Source of the DNA: Manihot esculenta | Lineage: Eukaryota; Streptophyta; Magnoliopsida; Malpighiales; Euphorbiaceae | Assembly: GCF_001659605.2 (NCBI RefSeq) | Contig: NC_035170.2 | Location: forward strand, 12,566,502-12,630,501 | Length of the DNA stretch: 64,000 bases | Direction of reading: 5' to 3' | Part shown: piece by piece, positions 59,953 to 64,000 of the stretch | Layout: each line of letters begins with the position of its first letter | How positions within the stretch are numbered: the first letter of the stretch is position 1 | Translations under genes and position numbers: made by a program | The notes under the pieces: generated by a model | Told to the model about the DNA's origin: nothing | What the model saw: only the letters and a program-made list of their open reading frames with translations | Database searches by the model: none

Positions 59953-60655
59953 TACAATGGAATTTTAAAGAAGAATATTAAAAATAAAGTCAAAGTTGAA
60001 GGATCAATTGCTAATGCATACTTGGTAGAAGAAGCATCTTCTTTTTGTGCTTACTATTTTGAGTCACATGTTTCTACAAGGCATCGGCGGGTTCCACGTA
60101 ATGATAATGGTTGTGTAGTGGAAGATCAGGAGATTGAAGGAAATTTATCAATATTCAAATATCCGGGTAGACCCATAGGTCAATCAAAGAAAAGGATATT
60201 GACAAAGGATGAAAGAAATGCAGCTCATTTATATATCTTACTAAATTGTGAAGAAGTTTCGCCATTTATCAAGTAAGTTAAATTCATTGCCAAATTATAA
60301 ATTTAATAGTCTTCTAAAATGCATATATATTCATGGAAATAACCAAAGTTGTATAATTTCTTGTAATGCAAGAATATATATTGAGGAACTACGGAGGATA
60401 TCACCTAAAATTACCGATGGGGAGGTAGACATCACATTGGAGAATAACTTTCCCACATGGTTCAAAGCATACGTAAGCTTTATAATACTTGCAATACTAC
60501 GCTGAATTTGGTGAATGAATCAAAATTAATTTTATATGTTCACTTTTTGTAATAGGTACATGAACCAGCCAACACAGTGAACAATCCTCTCATCCAAGAT
60601 TTAGCCAAAGGATCTCTAAATACAGTGAATGTGTATCCAGTGAACATATAAAATT
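59953..60655 (+). pseudogene. 3' exons of the TNP2-type transposase, decayed
   Basis: Continues the DUF4218 region: LVEEASSFCAYYFESHVSTRHRRVPRND (about 60025-60105) to SPFIK at 60274, where GTAAGTTA at 60275 is a donor. A second piece (about 60360-60470) has an NNFPTWFKAY segment and ends at a donor GTAAGC. A third starts after an AG near 60556 (VHEPANTVNNPLIQDLAKGS) and reaches a stop at about 60648. The expected acceptor before 59953 reads CATG rather than an AG, so splicing of the first intron may be lost. Confidence 0.6.
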
Positions 60656-63041
60656 GTTCGTGGTCGAGGCATTATAGCCACTGCACCTTCTTTAGCTGAC
60701 TTTAGAGCCCCAGCACTTACTCCAACAACCCCTGTATCATACTCAGCCCCTGCAGCCCCTCCACTTGCTCCAGTTGCCCCCACTGCCCCAACTTCTTCAA
60801 GTTCTGTTTCTGGATCGAGTGCTAGTCGATCTGCATCCTCATCCTCATCACATGCTACTAGGACCTACTGTTATGTGCATGCAAGCGGAAAGTAAGTATA
60901 ATGTATAACATTACTTATCATTGTATTACATATCTTTGTTATTAGTTTTCATTTTGGTTAATTATTTAAAAATAATTATATTGAATATTTATAAACTATG
61001 CTCGCATTATTAAACTATTACAGTCTTATACCTTCTGAGAAGACATTTGGTGCCTGCACAAAAATTTTTCAAAAGTACAATGTCAAGGAGGGTTCTTCCT
61101 GAAAGAATATCCCACAATCCACAAAAGATTTTTATTTTAGAGAGTTTGAGGTACGCAATATTATGCATTCTAATAAAGATAAAATGTCTTATAATCTATG
61201 TTGTATTTGTACATGTGTTTTTTAAATTAATTTACAGAAAGAATTTCACTGGGATGAGGGAAGTGCTGCAATAGTGAGGAAGGCATGGAATAAAAAAAAC
61301 AGCTACCCGATACAAAGACTTTCTGAGAAATGAAAAGAAGAAAAAAAAGAGGAGTGCTTATATATCAAATGAAGTTTGGGATAAATGAAATTTAGATTGG
61401 AGTACTCCAGAGTATGTAGCAAAGTCAATGAAGTACACAAAGAACCGCCTAACAGAGAAGGGAGGTGAAGGAGCTGGTCCTTCTAAACATACAGGTGGGT
61501 CCATAACACATGAGGAGCATGCTAGACGCATATAAAATGCTAAGACAAACAATGTTCCTCCAACCGCAGCTGAGTTGTTTCTCCACACCCATACAAAGAA
61601 GAGTGATCGTAACAAATTTGTTGATAAACGAACTGAAATTGTTTATGTAAGTTTCTATATAAACAAGTTGTCTTTCTAAGTAATATCTTGCAAGTATGAT
61701 TTTGATGTCTATGTGATTGATTTTTAGTTGTGTCATTGATTTTGAGTTGTTGATTGATTTTGAGTTGTGTGATTGATTTTCATTAGCAAGTACAATTCTG
61801 ATATCTCAGTTGTGTGATTGATTTTGAGTTGTTGAATGATTTTGAGTTGTTGATTGATTTTGAGTTGTGTGATTGATTTTCAGTTGCAAGTATGATTCTG
61901 ATATCTAGGTGATTCTCACAAGGAAATTGTTTATGATTTTTAGTTGTGTGATTGATTTTGAGTTGTTGATTGATTTTGAGTTGTGTGATTAATTTTCAGT
62001 TGCAAGTATGATTCTGATATCTAGGTGATTCTCACAATGAAATTGTTTATGATTCTCAGTTGTGTGATTGATTTTGAGTTGTTTGATTGATTTTCAGTTG
62101 CAAGTATGATTCTGATATCTAGGTGATTCTTACAAGGAAATTGTTGATGATTCTCAGTTGTATGATTGATTTTGAGTTGTGTGATTGATTTTCAGTTGCA
62201 AGTATGATTCTGATATCTAGGTGATTCTCATAAGGAAATTGTTTATGATTCTCAGTTGTGTGATTGATTTTGAGTTGTGTGATTGATTTTCAGTTGCAAG
62301 TATGATTCTGATATCTAGGTGATTCTCACAAGGAAATTGTTTATGATTCTCAGTTGTGTGATTAATTTTGAGTTGTTGATTGATTTTGAGTTGTGTGATT
62401 GATTTTCAGTTGCAAGTATGATTTTGATATCTAGGTGATTCTCACAAGGAAATTGTTTATGATTATCAGTTGTGTGATTGATTTTTCTATTATGATATCT
62501 TGCAAGTATTGTAAATGTGATATTTTGCAGGTATTATAATTGTCATATCTTGTAGGTATTAGCATTTTTCCTTAATTTAGTATTCAAATTGAACTGTTAT
62601 TCTGTGATTTTCTAGGAAAATTATCTGAAACTAAAAGAACAACATTCAAGCCAGTATGTGGGATCAGATCATGTGGAAGGAGATGGAGGAACTATTAATG
62701 AGGATCAATTGTTCATTACTGCAGCAGGAGGATGGCAAGGAAGTCGAGTTTATGGTTTAGGTAGTGCTGCCTCTTCTGCCTTCTCTCAAACAGGAACTGG
62801 GGGAACATCAACAAATGTTCCATCATCCCAATCACCAGAATGGAATAAGGAAATTGAAGCAAAGTTTGAAGAGAAGTATAATAGTTTGCAGAAACTTGTA
62901 GAAGACCAAAATCAGATGATAGCTCAAATGCGTGATGAACTACAGGCAGCGAAGATGGGACAGCAGTCTTCCTCATTGATGCCATCATCATCTGATAGTC
63001 CTCCAGCTCATAGATCCCTTGGTGATTCACATATGGATTAG
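60656..63041 (+). pseudogene. Transposase_24-type (plant En/Spm second ORF) gene, decayed
   Basis: Four exon-like blocks with GT-AG borders: 60656-60891 (RGRG then Pro/Ala/Ser-rich), 61024-61150, 61238-61646 and 62616-63041. The second and third blocks have the family's typical content (EFHWDEG, then KNRLTEKGGEG, then HTGGSITHEEHARR, then ELFLHTHTKK) but include at least three stops and two frame changes in the A-rich part near 61320-61350. The last block is open (ITAAGGWQGSRVYGLGSA, a Ser/Gly-rich part, a coiled-coil-like EEKYNSLQKLVEDQNQMIAQM) and ends at 63041. Such proteins accompany TNP2 in plant CACTA elements and are thought to bind the subterminal repeats; that role is inferred. Confidence 0.7.
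61725..62490. repeat. Minisatellite in a transposase intron
   Basis: Six units of about 97-115 bp within the intron 61647-62615. Each has GATATCTAGGTGATTCTCAC followed by GGAAATTG and a variable number of TGATTGATTTTGAGTTG sub-units. The two unit lengths differ by one 16-18 bp sub-unit. Confidence 0.9.
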
Positions 63042-63977
63042 CATGATGTCATTACTCACTGACTTAAATAATATATTTTATGATATGAATTTGATACTAT
63101 TTGGATCCATTATATATTTTGAGATATTTTAAGTTTCTTAGTGTTGAACTATAGTAATGTTTTGGACTTTTAGATTGCAGAATTATGAAATGAAGTTGAT
63201 GTGTATATATTGTCTTTGATGTTTTATGTATTGGAATGTGTGTGTACATATTGATATTATAGCAGGTTTATGAATTTATTGAAAAAATGATATGAATTAG
63301 ATTTAAATGTATTTATTAGTGACTAATCAGCCACAAAAACAAATTAAATAATAAATATTTTTTTAATTTTACTATTAATTTGTGATGAAATAGCGACTAA
63401 ATAGCGACTAAATGCTCTTCCTTGATGCGATCAAATCACAATGAAATAGCGACCAAATTAGCGACTAAAACAGCGACCATTTCGCGACCAAAATGTAACG
63501 ACCAATTTACTTCCACACAGTGACTAAATGCTCTTCCCTGAGGCGATCAAATAACAATGAAATAGTGACCAAATTAGCGACCAAAACAGCTATCATTTCG
63601 CTACTAAAATTTAACGACCAATTTACTTTCACACACTGACTAAATGCTCTTCCCTGAGATGATCAAACAACAACGAAATAGCGACCAAATTAGCGACCAT
63701 TTCGCGACCGAAATTTAACGACCAATTTACTTCCACGCAGCGACTAATATTTCTAATACTTAATTTGCCATGACACCAAATTAGCGACCAAAAAATGGTC
63801 GCTGATTAGTCGCTATTTTAGCGACTAATTTTTAGATTGTCGCCAAAACTTTAGTGACTGGCCAAACACCGACCAATTCATTTTGGTCGCTAAATGGTCG
63901 CTATTTCATAATAGCGACCAAATCTTTCTTTTTAGCGACCAAAATTTTGGTCGCTAAACCACTGTTTTTTTGTAGTG
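63042..63977. repeat. 3' flank and subterminal repeats of the CACTA element
   Basis: From 63300 the sequence is a dense array of AGCGACCAA/TTGGTCGCT units. Three longer blocks of about 115-130 bp repeat CGACTAAATGCTCTTCCCTGA and ATTTACTTCCACACAG (63395-63730). The terminal 200 bp hold inverted pairs of the unit. Such arrays bind the element's own proteins in other CACTA elements. Confidence 0.85.
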
Positions 63978-64000
63978 TATAGGATGTATATAGATTTCAC
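63978..64000 (+). pseudogene. Continuation of the interrupted reverse transcriptase
   Basis: After the duplicated TAT (63978-63980), 20 bases remain. In the frame left at 50374 they encode a continuation typical of the gypsy reverse transcriptase just after the conserved Asn-Gly-Lys. This supports the CACTA boundaries. The rest lies beyond the window. Confidence 0.7.

Larger units (their letters stand above)
50375..63977 (+). mobile_element. Complete CACTA (En/Spm) transposon, 13.6 kb
   Basis: Termini are CACTATAAAAAAACTGTG at 50375 and, inverted, CACTACAAAAAAACAGTG ending at 63977. The 3-bp duplication TAT flanks both sides (50372-50374 and 63978-63980). Both ends carry many AGCGACCAA-type subterminal repeats (50400-51185 and 63320-63960). 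Inside are two hAT-type MITEs, telomere-like arrays, a solo LTR and two transposase-type genes on the + strand, as expected for the superfamily: TNP2-like and a Transposase_24-type partner. Both genes carry stops, so this copy is probably not autonomous, but its ends look usable. It sits in the reverse transcriptase of the retrotransposon starting at 47941. Confidence 0.93.

Overview
The window looks like nuclear DNA of a flowering plant (a eudicot, possibly Euphorbiaceae such as cassava, rubber or Jatropha; that last step is an impression, not a result). The background is very AT-rich, genes carry GT-AG introns, and most of the sequence is nested transposable elements. Only two ordinary host genes are recognised: an ERF109-type AP2/ERF transcription factor on the + strand (16880-17671) and a two-exon VID27-like gene of the CYPRO4/DEM type on the - strand (40962-43794). 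No rRNA, tRNA or CRISPR array is seen.

Left part (1-16156): the inner face of a CACTA (En/Spm) DNA transposon in reverse orientation (1-5296), interrupted by a large LTR that runs off the window edge (1-1537). It abuts a tandem duplication (copy A about 5297-10160, copy B about 10161-16156) lying directly upstream of the ERF109 promoter. Copy A carries a hAT-like insertion (6129-7911). Copy B carries a TIR element that itself contains a solo LTR (12471-14574).

Middle (17672-37960): AT-rich intergenic DNA with a second TIR element, a truncated internally duplicated LTR (24876-about 26385), then a decayed minus-strand Ty3/gypsy element of Tat-like layout (27331-37960). That element has two LTRs, a gag pseudogene, a minisatellite and a spliced antisense ORF. 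Two solo LTRs of another family are nested in it (29061-31122 and 33296-36042), and the second of these holds a 525-bp near-palindromic element (35011-35535).

Next come a 1.2-kb hAT-type element (38572-39778) carrying a fragment of an aspartyl protease gene resembling PCS1, the VID27-like gene, and about 4 kb of AT-rich DNA. A second Tat-like retrotransposon starts at 47941 (500-bp LTR, tRNA-Asp-type primer site, gag pseudogene, truncated reverse transcriptase).

Right part (50375-63977): an apparently complete 13.6-kb CACTA element inserted in the reverse-transcriptase region of that retrotransposon. It has a 3-bp duplication (TAT), and the host element's reading frame resumes on the far side. 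It carries subterminal repeats, telomere-like heptamer arrays, two hAT-type MITEs with 8-bp duplications, a solo LTR with a 5-bp duplication, a TNP2-type transposase pseudogene and a second, more decayed Transposase_24-type gene. It is the inverted relative of the element at 1-5296, so the two form a large inverted repeat about 45 kb apart. Boundaries were set by eye from target-site duplications and repeat comparison.
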